DNA from: an uncultured Collinsella sp.
Lineage (GTDB): Bacteria > Actinomycetota > Coriobacteriia > Coriobacteriales > Coriobacteriaceae
Length of the DNA: 64,000 nt
Direction: 5' to 3'
NCBI GenBank assembly: GCA_900751695.1
Contig: CAADSS010000011.1
Span: forward strand, 4,858-68,857
Shown: piece after piece, positions 20,598 to 28,740 of the stretch
Layout: every line of letters begins with the position of its first letter
Position numbering within the stretch: the first letter of the stretch is position 1
The notes under the pieces: generated by a model
The model's input: the letters and a program-made list of their open reading frames with translations, nothing else
What the model was told of the DNA's origin: nothing
Database searches by the model: none
Position numbers and translations under genes: made by a program

Positions 20598-22442
20598 CTA
20601 ACCAATGACCGACATGGCGAGCAGCACCGCAGCGGCGCAGTACGCTACGCACGAGATCATGACGGCAATAACGTTCATGGCAGTGCCCGACGTGTTGAGG
20701 TCATGCTCGTCACGCCAGAACAGCACCATCAGGTAAATCACGGCGCTCATGTTACCAACCAGGCAAATGATGGCAGCAATATTAAAGCACCCGGTAAAGA
20801 GTTGCTCCTCAAACATGGGCGCATCGGGGAACGCAGCGGTGCGCACCAGCTGGGCGCACAGGTAGGTCACGAGTGACAGAATCAGGCCCATGCCCGTGCT
20901 CTGGAAGAAGAACCCCAGATACGGCTTGGGCTCGTCGTCGTGACCGTCATACTCCAGGAAGTAGTTCTTGACGAACGACACCATGCGCGAGGCCGCCAAC
21001 AGCACGAGTGGCATGGCGCACATGGGGAACACCACCAGATGCGCGGAGCCGAGCGCCGTCCCCAGCACCGTTGCCATGATGCACGACGCGATGCCCCATA
21101 CAACAACCCAGTACTGGCGATGCACGAACCAGCTGAGCACGTTCGTCGAGTCGTCCGACGCGCTATCGCCCGAGCCGACACCGGCGATCTGCAGGTCCTC
21201 CTGATGCTCCTCGGCGATAACGTCCATGGCGTCGTCGAAGGTTACGATACCCAGGATATGACGGTTCTCGTCGCAGACAGGGATGGCAACCAGGTCGTAC
21301 TTGGTCATCTCGTCCGTCACGTCTTCCTGGTCCTCGTCAGGCGACACATAGACCAGGTCGCGATAGGCCAGCTGACCCAGCGTGGCGTCGCGGTCGGCTA
21401 CAATCAGCGTGCGCAGCGAAAGCACGCCGGTCAGCATGCCGCTCGGATCCTCGGTATAGACGTAATAGACACTCTCAAAGTCCTCGTCGAGTTTGCGAAT
21501 CGCCTCGATGGCGTCGCCGACCGTCGCCGTGGCGGGCAGCGAGACAAACTCCGAGGTCATGATGCGGCCGGCGGTGTTGTCCTCGTAGCCCAGCAGATTA
21601 CGAATCGCCTTCTCCTCCTTGACGCCCATCAGGCGCAGGAGCTTCTCGGCCTTCTCATAATCGAGTTCGTCGATCAGGTCGGCAGCGTCGTCCGGGTCCA
21701 TCATGGCCAGCATCGACGATGCGTCGGTATCGGACAGGCCCTCGAGCATCTCGGTCATAAGCTCGTCGTCATCGAACTCCGAGATGGCCTCGGCGGCCTG
21801 GGCAGTATCGAGCTGCGCAAACACCTGCGCACGCAGGCGCGGGTCGAGCTGCTCGATAATGTCGGCGATGTCGGCAGGGTGCAGCTCGCCGAGCGTCTTG
21901 TGCGACACCGAGAGTTGAATGTTCTTGGTCGAGCGGTCGAGCAGGTCCATGTAGGACCAAGCGATGATGTCCTCACTGAGCGGCTTGCCCAGGTGCTTCA
22001 TAAAGCCTTCGACGATATGCTCGAGCGCGGGGCTGATGGCGCGTAGCAGACCGCGGGCACCGACCTCGGCGCCCAGCAGGCGCAGCTGGTTTTCGCCCGA
22101 CATGGAAAACTTGATGTCGTTTACGCGCACGACCTTCATGCCCTGCGTGTCGACAATCTGCTTGTTGAGCACGTCGCGGGCAAGCAAGAGTTCGGTCGGC
22201 TGCAGGTACGAAAAACGGATTTCGGTGGCCGACGTCTTAAGGTGTACACCCGTCTCGTCGATACGGTCGACCCATTTGCGCCAGCTGATCATAAACGGCG
22301 TCTTGCCGGGTCCGCGGAACGCGAGCGACGTCACGTGCGGAAAAACTTCGCCGGTAGCAATACCAAAATCGTTGACCACGCCGAGCTTTTCGCCGTCGAC
22401 GTCCAAGACCGGCAATTTGAGCATCTCACTCAGATAATTCAA
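20598..22442 (-). CDS. MgtE-like protein: PRC-barrel + MgtE N-domain + CBS pair + membrane domain
   Basis: A 614-residue protein. Residues 1-170 resemble PRC-barrel-like domains. Residues 185-290 form the superhelical MgtE intracellular domain (LHPADIADIIEQLDPRLR; MDPDDAADLIDEL). Residues 300-420 are a CBS pair (AGRIMTSEFVSLP). About five membrane helices follow from 445 and differ from classical MgtE. The cytoplasmic domain normally senses Mg2+. The only in-frame start is TTG at 22442 after GGGGAG, because an in-frame stop lies just upstream. It is followed within 8 bp by the NRAMP-related gene, so the two may form one Mg uptake and sensing unit. Confidence 0.85.
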   Translation of the reverse strand: MNYLSEMLKLPVLDVDGEKLGVVNDFGIATGEVFPHVTSLAFRGPGKTPFMISWRKWVDRIDETGVHLKTSATEIRFSYLQPTELLLARDVLNKQIVDTQGMKVVRVNDIKFSMSGENQLRLLGAEVGARGLLRAISPALEHIVEGFMKHLGKPLSEDIIAWSYMDLLDRSTKNIQLSVSHKTLGELHPADIADIIEQLDPRLRAQVFAQLDTAQAAEAISEFDDDELMTEMLEGLSDTDASSMLAMMDPDDAADLIDELDYEKAEKLLRLMGVKEEKAIRNLLGYEDNTAGRIMTSEFVSLPATATVGDAIEAIRKLDEDFESVYYVYTEDPSGMLTGVLSLRTLIVADRDATLGQLAYRDLVYVSPDEDQEDVTDEMTKYDLVAIPVCDENRHILGIVTFDDAMDVIAEEHQEDLQIAGVGSGDSASDDSTNVLSWFVHRQYWVVVWGIASCIMATVLGTALGSAHLVVFPMCAMPLVLLAASRMVSFVKNYFLEYDGHDDEPKPYLGFFFQSTGMGLILSLVTYLCAQLVRTAAFPDAPMFEEQLFTGCFNIAAIICLVGNMSAVIYLMVLFWRDEHDLNTSGTAMNVIAVMISCVAYCAAAVLLAMSVIG

Positions 22443-22458
22443 TGGTGCTCCCCATCAT
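22426..22458 (-). CDS. Possible 10-residue leader peptide overlapping the MgtE-like start
   Basis: ATGATGGGGAGC opens a 10-codon frame (MMGSTIELSE, then TGA) behind GGAGGAATT, the strongest ribosome binding site in this leader. It overlaps the TTG start of the MgtE-like gene in another frame. It may control or couple translation of that gene. No protein evidence is available. Confidence 0.3.
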   Translation of the reverse strand: MMGSTIELSE

Positions 22459-22700
22459 AATTCCTCCGGACGCGGCCGCGCGTGCGGCGTCCGGGGGCTT
22501 CTGGATATGTATACGCATGCGCGGGCGGCACGCCGCTCGACGCTTACACCCCGTGCATGCGCAAAAAGCACCTGCATGGGGTCATCGACTGTATGGTCGA
22601 GGTTTGGATTTCACCTGTAACCTTTCTCTTGACCCTCATTAACCGCAGTAACTATAGCATCAGCATCGCCCTGCGGCATCGAATTTATGCGCTGCACATT
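22459..22700 (-). promoter_or_regulatory. Structured 5' leader of the Mg-transport operon
   Basis: About 240 nt without a gene. It contains a strong hairpin CCGGACGC/GCGTCCGG (22466-22494) directly upstream of the ribosome binding site. A second hairpin has arms CCCC-A-TGCA/TGCA-C-GGGG near 22551-22583, and a TATAGT -10-like box lies near 22650. Such leaders often sense Mg2+, but I cannot match it to the M-box consensus with confidence. Confidence 0.4.
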
Positions 22701-22770
22701 GCAGGCATACCAAACGCTGACGCATCCGTGACATAGCCATTGGGGACGCTCTTAAACGACTACCCAATGA

Positions 22771-24177
22771 CTACTCTGTGGTGTCGTCGTCCTCGGCAAG
22801 CTGGGGGAACACGGCGTCCTTGGGCATGGTGGCCTTCGTCAGCGAGGTGAGCTTTTTGCTCAACGACGTGTCCGTCTTGACCAGGTCGCTGAGCGTCACG
22901 ATCTTGTAGCCGTCGGCAATGAGGCCGTCGATAATCTGCGGCAGCGCCTCGAGTGTCTGCTCGGCGCATTCGTCTCTATCGGTGAGCAGCACGATATTGC
23001 CCGGCGTCACCGAATCGAGCACCGTCGAGACCTGCTCGTCGGCACCGTTGAGCAGCCAGTCGCCCGAGTCAATATTCCACGAGACCACGGCGGAGACCAG
23101 ATCCATCGCATCAATCCAGTTTTGCTCGTCAAAGGCAGCGTAGGGAGCACGCAGCAGCATCGTCTTCACGCCGGCCGCCGACTTAATCGCATCGGTGCCT
23201 TTCGTGATCTGTTCGCGTACCGCCTCACGGTCCTGGCCCTTGAGCGAATCGTCGCTGTAGCTGTTGGATCCGATCTCGCACCCGGCATCGACAATCGCCT
23301 TGGCCGTGGCAGGCGAGGCCTCGACCGCATCGCCCGAAAGGAAGAACGTCGCGGTGACGCCCTTTTCCTTGAGCACCTGCAAGATCTGTTTGGTGGCGCC
23401 GCTCGGACCCTCGTCAAACGTCAGCGCCACGTACTTTTTGTTGCCCTTGGGCGCCACGCTGGCGCACGCAACAACGCAATCGGTGACGGGCACAACCTCG
23501 CCGCGGTCTTGCGTCTTGCCCGACTGCTCGCCAACCCACACCTCGGAGCGGCCCTGGACACCCCACGTCTGCACATACTCGATAGCGCCCGTACCCTCGA
23601 CCTTGAGCTTGGGCTCGATAACCGTAGCCTGAACCTCGTGCTTCTCGTAGGTGTTACGGCCATCCTTGACCGTCACCTTCTCGCCGCCCTCAAGTTCGCG
23701 GCTATCCCATTTGCCCTGTTTCACGCGCTTGCCGTCGACCTTCACCGACAGCTTTTCGCCCCCATGGCGCTTGAGCACGCTGTCATCGACGGCCAGCAGG
23801 TCGCCTGCGTCGTAGGTGTCAGTCAACTCCTGGTCGTCGATGAGATTCTGCAGCGTAGAGCCCACACGCACCGCGGTCTTCTGGCCGTTGAGCTCCACAT
23901 CCACACTGCGGTTGACGTAGCCCACGACGGCAGCGATAAACAGCACGAGCGCACAGCCCACGGCAATGAGCGCATAGGGCAGGCGAGACGAACGACGGGG
24001 CGTACGGCTGTTGCCGATGCGAGCGCTGCGGTCGCTAAAGCCGCGGCTATGGTTGAGATACATCGCGCCGGGCTTACGGTGACGCTTGCGCTGACCGCTG
24101 GGCAGCTGCCCCAGATCGCGGCGCGCCGTCGGACGCGCGCCCGAACGCCCGTTTAAGTTGGATCCGTTTTGGCGCAT
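22771..24177 (-). CDS. NodB/polysaccharide-deacetylase-fold protein with degenerate active site
   Basis: A 468-residue membrane-anchored protein: basic N-terminus, one helix at ~68-88, a G5/DUF348-like region to ~190 (VDVELNGQKTAVRVGSTLQ), then a NodB domain from ~245. Motif 1 is TFDEGPS (D255, but E256 replaces the metal Asp). Motif 2, normally HxxxH, is SNSYSDD with no His. Motif 3 RAPY and motif 4 DSGDW remain. Motif 5 LLTD lacks its His. It therefore probably binds glycan or peptidoglycan without deacetylating it in the usual metal-dependent way. ATG at 24177 follows GGAGGGCAC. It ends in a dispersed repeat (22738-22775). Confidence 0.85.
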   Translation of the reverse strand: MRQNGSNLNGRSGARPTARRDLGQLPSGQRKRHRKPGAMYLNHSRGFSDRSARIGNSRTPRRSSRLPYALIAVGCALVLFIAAVVGYVNRSVDVELNGQKTAVRVGSTLQNLIDDQELTDTYDAGDLLAVDDSVLKRHGGEKLSVKVDGKRVKQGKWDSRELEGGEKVTVKDGRNTYEKHEVQATVIEPKLKVEGTGAIEYVQTWGVQGRSEVWVGEQSGKTQDRGEVVPVTDCVVACASVAPKGNKKYVALTFDEGPSGATKQILQVLKEKGVTATFFLSGDAVEASPATAKAIVDAGCEIGSNSYSDDSLKGQDREAVREQITKGTDAIKSAAGVKTMLLRAPYAAFDEQNWIDAMDLVSAVVSWNIDSGDWLLNGADEQVSTVLDSVTPGNIVLLTDRDECAEQTLEALPQIIDGLIADGYKIVTLSDLVKTDTSLSKKLTSLTKATMPKDAVFPQLAEDDDTTE

Positions 24178-24198
24178 GTGCCCTCCCCCATAAACACA

Positions 24199-24228
24199 GC
24201 AAGCCGGAGCAACAGGTCTCCGGCTTGC
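24199..24228 (-). terminator. Hairpin between the PRC-barrel and NodB-domain genes
   Basis: GCAAGCCGGAG and CTCCGGCTTGC are perfect 11-bp arms with an 8-nt loop, 21 bp past the stop of the PRC-barrel gene. The T-run is poor, so it is a likely but weak terminator. Confidence 0.6.
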
Positions 24229-24249
24229 CTCCCATCATTTGGTACGTCG

Positions 24250-25005
24250 CTATTTTGTAGCTTTTGACGAGCCTCCGCTCGCCTTTTGGTATTCGTCCTT
24301 AAAGGCCTTGAACATGCCGCGCGTCTTGCCGAGCTGCTTGCCCAGTGCGCGACTGCCTTTGTCCACGGCAACCGATCCCTTGTCATCGAGCACCTTGGCG
24401 CCCTTCTTGACCTTATCGCCCACCACGACGCTTGCCTCGGCAGCCTTTGCGGCGGCGCCGCCCGAATACCCGAGCGACTTGACCTCGTCCGAAACAATCA
24501 TCGCGCCGTCCGCATAGCCGCGCAGCATCGTCGGCGGCACCTGCGTGTCACCAACCAAAACACTCGAAGCAGCACCGGCGGTCACATAGAATGCCTGCAC
24601 GATGCCCGAGCGTGGCTTGAACTCAACGTCCGAGCAATAGCCCACGACGTCGCCTGATTCCGTGCGCACGTCCATACCGACCCAGATGATGCAATCGTCC
24701 AGGTTGATGTCGAGGCGCTTGGCAGCGGCGGCATCGTACGTGTCCTTGACGTCATCGACCGCAATGGCGCCCTCGTAGACACCAATGGCGTCGAGCGCTA
24801 CGAATCGGTCGGGGCGCTCGATCATGCCCGCGATATCGGACTGACGGACCATAAAGCCGACCACGCGCGTACCGCCCGGGGTAAAGACCGGAAAGTGAAT
24901 CTTTCCGAGCTTTTTAGGGCTGCGCGGCGTGCCGTCCTTTTTGGTGCGCTTGTCCTCGGTAGGCTTGCGATAAATCTTGGCGCCGACAAAATCCCCGGCG
25001 CGCAT
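24250..25005 (-). CDS. PRC-barrel domain protein
   Basis: A 251-residue protein with two PRC-barrel-like halves: the first at 1-85 (GTRVVGFMVRQSDIAGM) and the second at ~95-170 (GDVVGYCSDVEFKPRSG). A Lys/Gly/Ala-rich tail follows. PRC barrels occur in ribosome maturation, photosynthetic and envelope proteins; the role here is unknown. The start overlaps the stop of the YtxH gene as TAATG, so the two are co-translated. No signal peptide is visible. Confidence 0.8.
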   Translation of the reverse strand: MRAGDFVGAKIYRKPTEDKRTKKDGTPRSPKKLGKIHFPVFTPGGTRVVGFMVRQSDIAGMIERPDRFVALDAIGVYEGAIAVDDVKDTYDAAAAKRLDINLDDCIIWVGMDVRTESGDVVGYCSDVEFKPRSGIVQAFYVTAGAASSVLVGDTQVPPTMLRGYADGAMIVSDEVKSLGYSGGAAAKAAEASVVVGDKVKKGAKVLDDKGSVAVDKGSRALGKQLGKTRGMFKAFKDEYQKASGGSSKATK

Positions 25006-25394
25006 TATGCCTCGGTCGAGGGCTCCGCAGCCTCGGTATCAGCCTCGACGGCGTTCTCGACCACGACGTCGGCGGCAGGCGTCACGTTGCCGCCCGAAAT
25101 GGCGTCGTTGAGCTGCTCGCGCAGCTGGTCCATGCGCTCGCGGGCCAGGTCAACCTTAGCGCGCAGGTCGTCGGTCTTGGCGTCGACCATCGGGCCAAAG
25201 TCATTCACCGCAGCACGGGCCTCCTCGGCGCTGTGCTCGTAGGTGTCGCGCATATTGTCCCAGGCGTCGTTGGCGATATCGGCAGCCATGGCGCGGGTCT
25301 CGGCGCCCGAGCGCGGGGCCAGAGCAACGCCGACAATAGCGCCGGCAGCGGCACCAAAAAGTGCGCCGGAGACAAAGCTGAAAGTCTTACCCAT
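25005..25394 (-). CDS. YtxH-domain small membrane-associated protein
   Basis: A 129-residue protein: an N-terminal helix rich in Gly and Ala (FSFVSGALFGAAAGAIVGVA) followed by LAPRSGAETR, the YtxH/gas-vesicle-like signature, then a long amphipathic helix and an acidic tail. Family members are stress- or envelope-associated. The start at 25394 (or 25400, two codons earlier) lies behind AGGAGAGGA. It is translationally coupled to the PRC-barrel gene. Confidence 0.85.
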   Translation of the reverse strand: MGKTFSFVSGALFGAAAGAIVGVALAPRSGAETRAMAADIANDAWDNMRDTYEHSAEEARAAVNDFGPMVDAKTDDLRAKVDLARERMDQLREQLNDAISGGNVTPAADVVVENAVEADTEAAEPSTEA

Positions 25395-25530
25395 GATCAT
25401 TCCTCTCCTGCGGGCACGTCGGTGCCCACCGTTTGAATGCTGTCCATTATACCCGCAGCGCATCACTTGCCGCTCCGCTCATCTGCGTACGGCAAAGGCG
25501 CAGGTACGTGATGGTGATAAACGCGTAGGC

Positions 25531-26364
25531 CTACTCCTGGGGCATAGCCGGCATGGTCACCGTGGCACCCGGATCCTCGCCGGCGCCGTCCACGAGCGGC
25601 AGGCCGCCCTCATGCGCAGGTCCTGCCGGAATCGTCGCCGCACCGCCAAAGACGGCAGCGGAGGCCTCGTGGTTCTCGGCAACCGCGCCCTCGGTATCAA
25701 TCGCCACCTGGGGCTCGTCGTCAAAGTTGGGGACGCCCTGGGGCTCGGTGGGAACGGGCCCGGCGGTCGCATCGGCAACGGGCTCGGCGTCAACCGGCAC
25801 ATCGCCCTCGTCAGAGCCCTCGTCCTCGGCAGCATCTTCGCCGTTCGCAGCGGCGACGGCCTCGTGAGGATCCTTGCCCTCGGCCTCGGCGCGCATGCCC
25901 AGCACCAGGTTGCGCAGGCCCGCGACCGTACCTTCCACGTCGGGGGCAGGCTGGTCGGCGTGCAGGTACGCCCAGTCCATCATAAAGGTGGCCGAAGACA
26001 GCGCACCGATGGCCAGCGCGTCGTCGGGACACGAAAGCTCAACCTCAAAAACGCGCTCGTCGTGCTCGCTTACGCGCGTGCGGCCGCACGAGATGCTACC
26101 GGCAAGACCGGTCTCGTTCATGAGCTCGACCGTCACATGCTCAAGCAGATGGCAAAGCTCGGTCTGGCCCATGCAGTCCTGGAACTCGCGGCCGGAATCA
26201 CCCAGGCACAGGTGCTTGGCAATCGCCGGCACCAGGTAATACACGCGCGCCGTAGCCTCGATATCCTCCGAGGTCATGAGCGGCATGCCGGGGTTCACCA
26301 GCACGTGCGCGCAGATCTTGTCCTCGCTGACGGTGACCTTAAGGATGTTGAACAGGCCTGCCAT
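25531..26364 (-). CDS. Stand-alone cyanophycin-synthetase-type N-terminal domain protein
   Basis: A 277-residue protein. Residues ~65-130 carry the pattern of the cyanophycin synthetase (CphA) N-terminal domain: LCHLLEHVTVELMNETGL, GRTRV, then a V-F-E-V strand. No ATP-grasp or Mur-ligase domain follows in this gene or the next, so it is not a complete synthetase. The last ~110 residues are acidic, Pro/Ala-rich and probably disordered. ATG at 26364 follows GGGGAGAGTT. It lies 24 bp after the CNNM gene and is likely co-transcribed with it. The function is unknown; a role in binding an acidic or amino-acid-derived polymer is speculation. Confidence 0.7.
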   Translation of the reverse strand: MAGLFNILKVTVSEDKICAHVLVNPGMPLMTSEDIEATARVYYLVPAIAKHLCLGDSGREFQDCMGQTELCHLLEHVTVELMNETGLAGSISCGRTRVSEHDERVFEVELSCPDDALAIGALSSATFMMDWAYLHADQPAPDVEGTVAGLRNLVLGMRAEAEGKDPHEAVAAANGEDAAEDEGSDEGDVPVDAEPVADATAGPVPTEPQGVPNFDDEPQVAIDTEGAVAENHEASAAVFGGAATIPAGPAHEGGLPLVDGAGEDPGATVTMPAMPQE

Positions 26365-26388
26365 AACTCTCCCCTACTCTTCCTTGTC

Positions 26389-27762
26389 CTACTCGTCGCC
26401 GTCGTGCGGATTCGCGGAACCCGCACCCGACGTCGTCGGCTCGTCTACCGAAGACTCGGAATCCTTCTTATCGGTTTCGGCCGGAGCGATCACGCGAATG
26501 AGCGAGATGCGCTGGCCACGCATCGACTGCACTTTAAACTTGTACCCCGCAACCTCAAACACCTCTCCGATGTCGGGCACCGAGTCGCAAAGCTCCAAAA
26601 TCCAGCCGGCGATGGTCTCATAATCATCGCTTTCCTCAAGCGGCCAACCAAGCTCAATCGCGTCATCGCACGAAAAACGCCCATCAACGAGCCACTCGCG
26701 GCGCGAAAGGCGCGTGAGATACTTGTTGTCGGGGTCGAACTCGTCCTCGATCTCGCCGACGATCTCCTCGACGATGTCCTCGATAGTGATAATGCCGGCC
26801 GTGCCGCCGTACTCGTCCACGACCACCACGATCTGGTCGTGCGAGGTCTGCATCTCGGACAGCAGCGGCAGGATGTCCTTGGTGTCGGGCACAAAGGTGG
26901 CGTCGCGCAAAAAGCCGGCGATGGGCTGGTCGCCCTTGCCGTCGAGCGCGGGCTGAATCAGGTCCTTGATGTGCGCAATGCCGGCGACGTTGTCGGGATC
27001 CTCGTGATAGACGGGGATGCGGCTAAAGCCGGTCTGGCGCATGGTGGACAGCACGTCGGCGACCGTCTCGTCGTCCTCGCACATGGTGGTGTCCACGCGC
27101 GGCACCATGACCTCGCGGGCAACGGTGTCGCCCAGGTCGAAGATCTCGTGGATCATGCGCTTTTCCTCGTCGAGCAGGTCGTCCTGCTCCGAGACCATGT
27201 ACTTGATCTCTTCTTCCGAGACGTTCTGACGGTCGTCGGCACTCTTGATGCGCAGGATGCGGGCCAGGCCATCGGAGCAAGCGCCGGTCAGCCACACGAG
27301 CGGACGAGCGATCTTTTGGAAAAACGACAACGGCCCCACGACCTGCTTGGACACGCCTTCGGCGTTGGCCAGGCCGATGCGCTTGGGCACAAGCTCGCCG
27401 ATCACGATGGACACGAAGGCGACCGCGACGGTGATGATGACCGGCGCCAGGCCGCGCGCGATGGCGGAGAGCGGCGCGATGCCAAAGCTCATGAGCCACG
27501 TGGCGAGCGGGTCGGACAGACTCGTCGAGGCGACGGCGGACGAGGCGAAGCCCACGAGCGTGATGGCGACCTGGATGGTGGCGAGCAGCTGGTCGGAGTC
27601 GGCAGCCAGCTTAATGGCACGCTCGGCGCGCTTGTCGCCTTCCTCGGCCTCGTGCTCCAGCACGGCGCGCTTGGCCGTGGTGAGCGCCATCTCGGACATA
27701 GAGAAGTAGCCGTTGATGAGGGTCAAAACGAGGGTGGTGATAAGGGAGATGGTTATGTCCAT
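26389..27762 (-). CDS. CNNM/CorC-family transporter (DUF21-CBS-CorC_HlyC)
   Basis: A 457-residue membrane protein: DUF21/CNNM membrane domain at 1-185, CBS pair at ~205-330 (VAREVMVPRVDTTM; VVVVDEYGGTAGIITIEDI) and a CorC_HlyC C-terminal domain at ~345-430. Relatives export Mg2+ or Co2+, often annotated as hemolysin. Together with the MgtE-like and NRAMP-related genes 6 kb away it suggests a metal-homeostasis neighbourhood. ATG at 27762 has no clear Shine-Dalgarno sequence. Confidence 0.92.
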   Translation of the reverse strand: MDITISLITTLVLTLINGYFSMSEMALTTAKRAVLEHEAEEGDKRAERAIKLAADSDQLLATIQVAITLVGFASSAVASTSLSDPLATWLMSFGIAPLSAIARGLAPVIITVAVAFVSIVIGELVPKRIGLANAEGVSKQVVGPLSFFQKIARPLVWLTGACSDGLARILRIKSADDRQNVSEEEIKYMVSEQDDLLDEEKRMIHEIFDLGDTVAREVMVPRVDTTMCEDDETVADVLSTMRQTGFSRIPVYHEDPDNVAGIAHIKDLIQPALDGKGDQPIAGFLRDATFVPDTKDILPLLSEMQTSHDQIVVVVDEYGGTAGIITIEDIVEEIVGEIEDEFDPDNKYLTRLSRREWLVDGRFSCDDAIELGWPLEESDDYETIAGWILELCDSVPDIGEVFEVAGYKFKVQSMRGQRISLIRVIAPAETDKKDSESSVDEPTTSGAGSANPHDGDE

Positions 27763-27870
27763 CGGGAGTTTCTCGAACCTCCAAGATTCGGGACGTCGGA
27801 TTAAAACGTTGGTGGCGGATACGGCAATTGCACTGGCGACCGAGCGGGGGCACGGGCGCTGGCGTGGTCG

Positions 27871-28554
27871 CTAGATTACGAAGAGGATCACCGCCATGAA
27901 CTGGAAGATGCTGCCGGCGAGCACCCACAGGTGAAACACGCTGTGCAGATAGCGCACGTTTTTGGCGATATAGAACGGCACGCCCGCGGTGTAGCACACG
28001 CCGCCGACGGCGAGCATGGCAAGTGCCACGGGGTTGAGCAGCGCCACGAGCTCGGGCAGCTTAAAGACAACGAGCCAGCCCATCAGCAGATAGACCAGGC
28101 CGCTTACCCAATGCGGCTGGCGCTCGCGCATAAAGCACTCGAGGGCGATGCCGATAATGGCGATGGCCCATACGGCAAAGAACAGCACAGCGCCGCCGTC
28201 GTTTGCGAGCGTGATGAGGCAAAACGGCGTATAGCTGCCCGCAATGAGCAGGTAGATGCAGCTGTGGTCGATGATGCGAAACACGCGCTTGGCGCGCGCG
28301 GGCTGAATCGCGTGGTAGAGCGTGGAGGCCAGGTATTCGAGGATAATGCTGACGCCATAGACAATCGCCGCGGCCATGTGGGCCGGGCCTCCGCCGCGCA
28401 GGGCGGCGAATACGATCAGGAGCACCAGGCCCGCGATACCCAGCAGGCAGCCGACACCATGGGTGACGGAGTTCATGATCTCCTCGCCCACCGTGTAGTG
28501 TGGAACGGCCGCGGTCTTGGGTCGCGGCTTAGAACTGTCGCTCGAATCGGACAT
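27871..28554 (-). CDS. Hemolysin III / PAQR-family membrane protein
   Basis: A 227-residue protein with seven predicted helices. The family signatures are SVTHGVGCLLGIAG, STLYHAIQPARAKRVFRIID and HSVFHLWVLAGS, with the conserved His residues that bind zinc in PAQR receptors. Bacterial members affect membrane fluidity. The start at 28554 (MSDSSDSSK) is preferred; GGAGG lies 11 nt upstream and is itself part of an in-frame TTG alternative at 28572. Confidence 0.9.
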   Translation of the reverse strand: MSDSSDSSKPRPKTAAVPHYTVGEEIMNSVTHGVGCLLGIAGLVLLIVFAALRGGGPAHMAAAIVYGVSIILEYLASTLYHAIQPARAKRVFRIIDHSCIYLLIAGSYTPFCLITLANDGGAVLFFAVWAIAIIGIALECFMRERQPHWVSGLVYLLMGWLVVFKLPELVALLNPVALAMLAVGGVCYTAGVPFYIAKNVRYLHSVFHLWVLAGSIFQFMAVILFVI

Positions 28555-28660
28555 GCCGGTTACATCCTCCAACGTAAAGAGTTCTCAACACTATATCAAA
28601 GCGTCTGGGTACGTGCGAAATTTGCACTATACGCGACCCTTTGTTTACCCATTCTTTGCC

Positions 28661-28732
28661 TGTTGACGCATCAACGGCGAACGTCCATAATGCGCTTGCA
28701 TTAAATGTTGATGTATTAACATCTTATAGGAG
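28661..28732 (+). promoter_or_regulatory. Promoter and two operator-like palindromes of the alpha/beta hydrolase gene
   Basis: The -35 TTGACG (28663-28668) and -10 CATAAT (28686-28691) are spaced 17 bp. Two related palindromes, TGTTGACGCATCAACG (28661-28676) and TGTTGATGTATTAACA (28706-28721), overlap the -35 and the early transcript, 45 bp apart. AGGAG at 28728-28732 is the ribosome binding site. Confidence 0.65.
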
Positions 28733-28740
28733 AATACCGC

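Noticed and set aside
22459..22700. M-box magnesium riboswitch
   Set aside because: Some words (GGGTCAA, AGAAA, GGTGA) look similar, but the conserved order and helices of the M-box could not be aligned; reported only as a structured leader.
25243..27804. 853-codon plus-strand frame across three minus-strand genes
   Set aside because: It spans gene borders on the other strand, is rich in Arg/His/Gly/Asp repeats and has no start signal; typical of GC-rich antisense frames.
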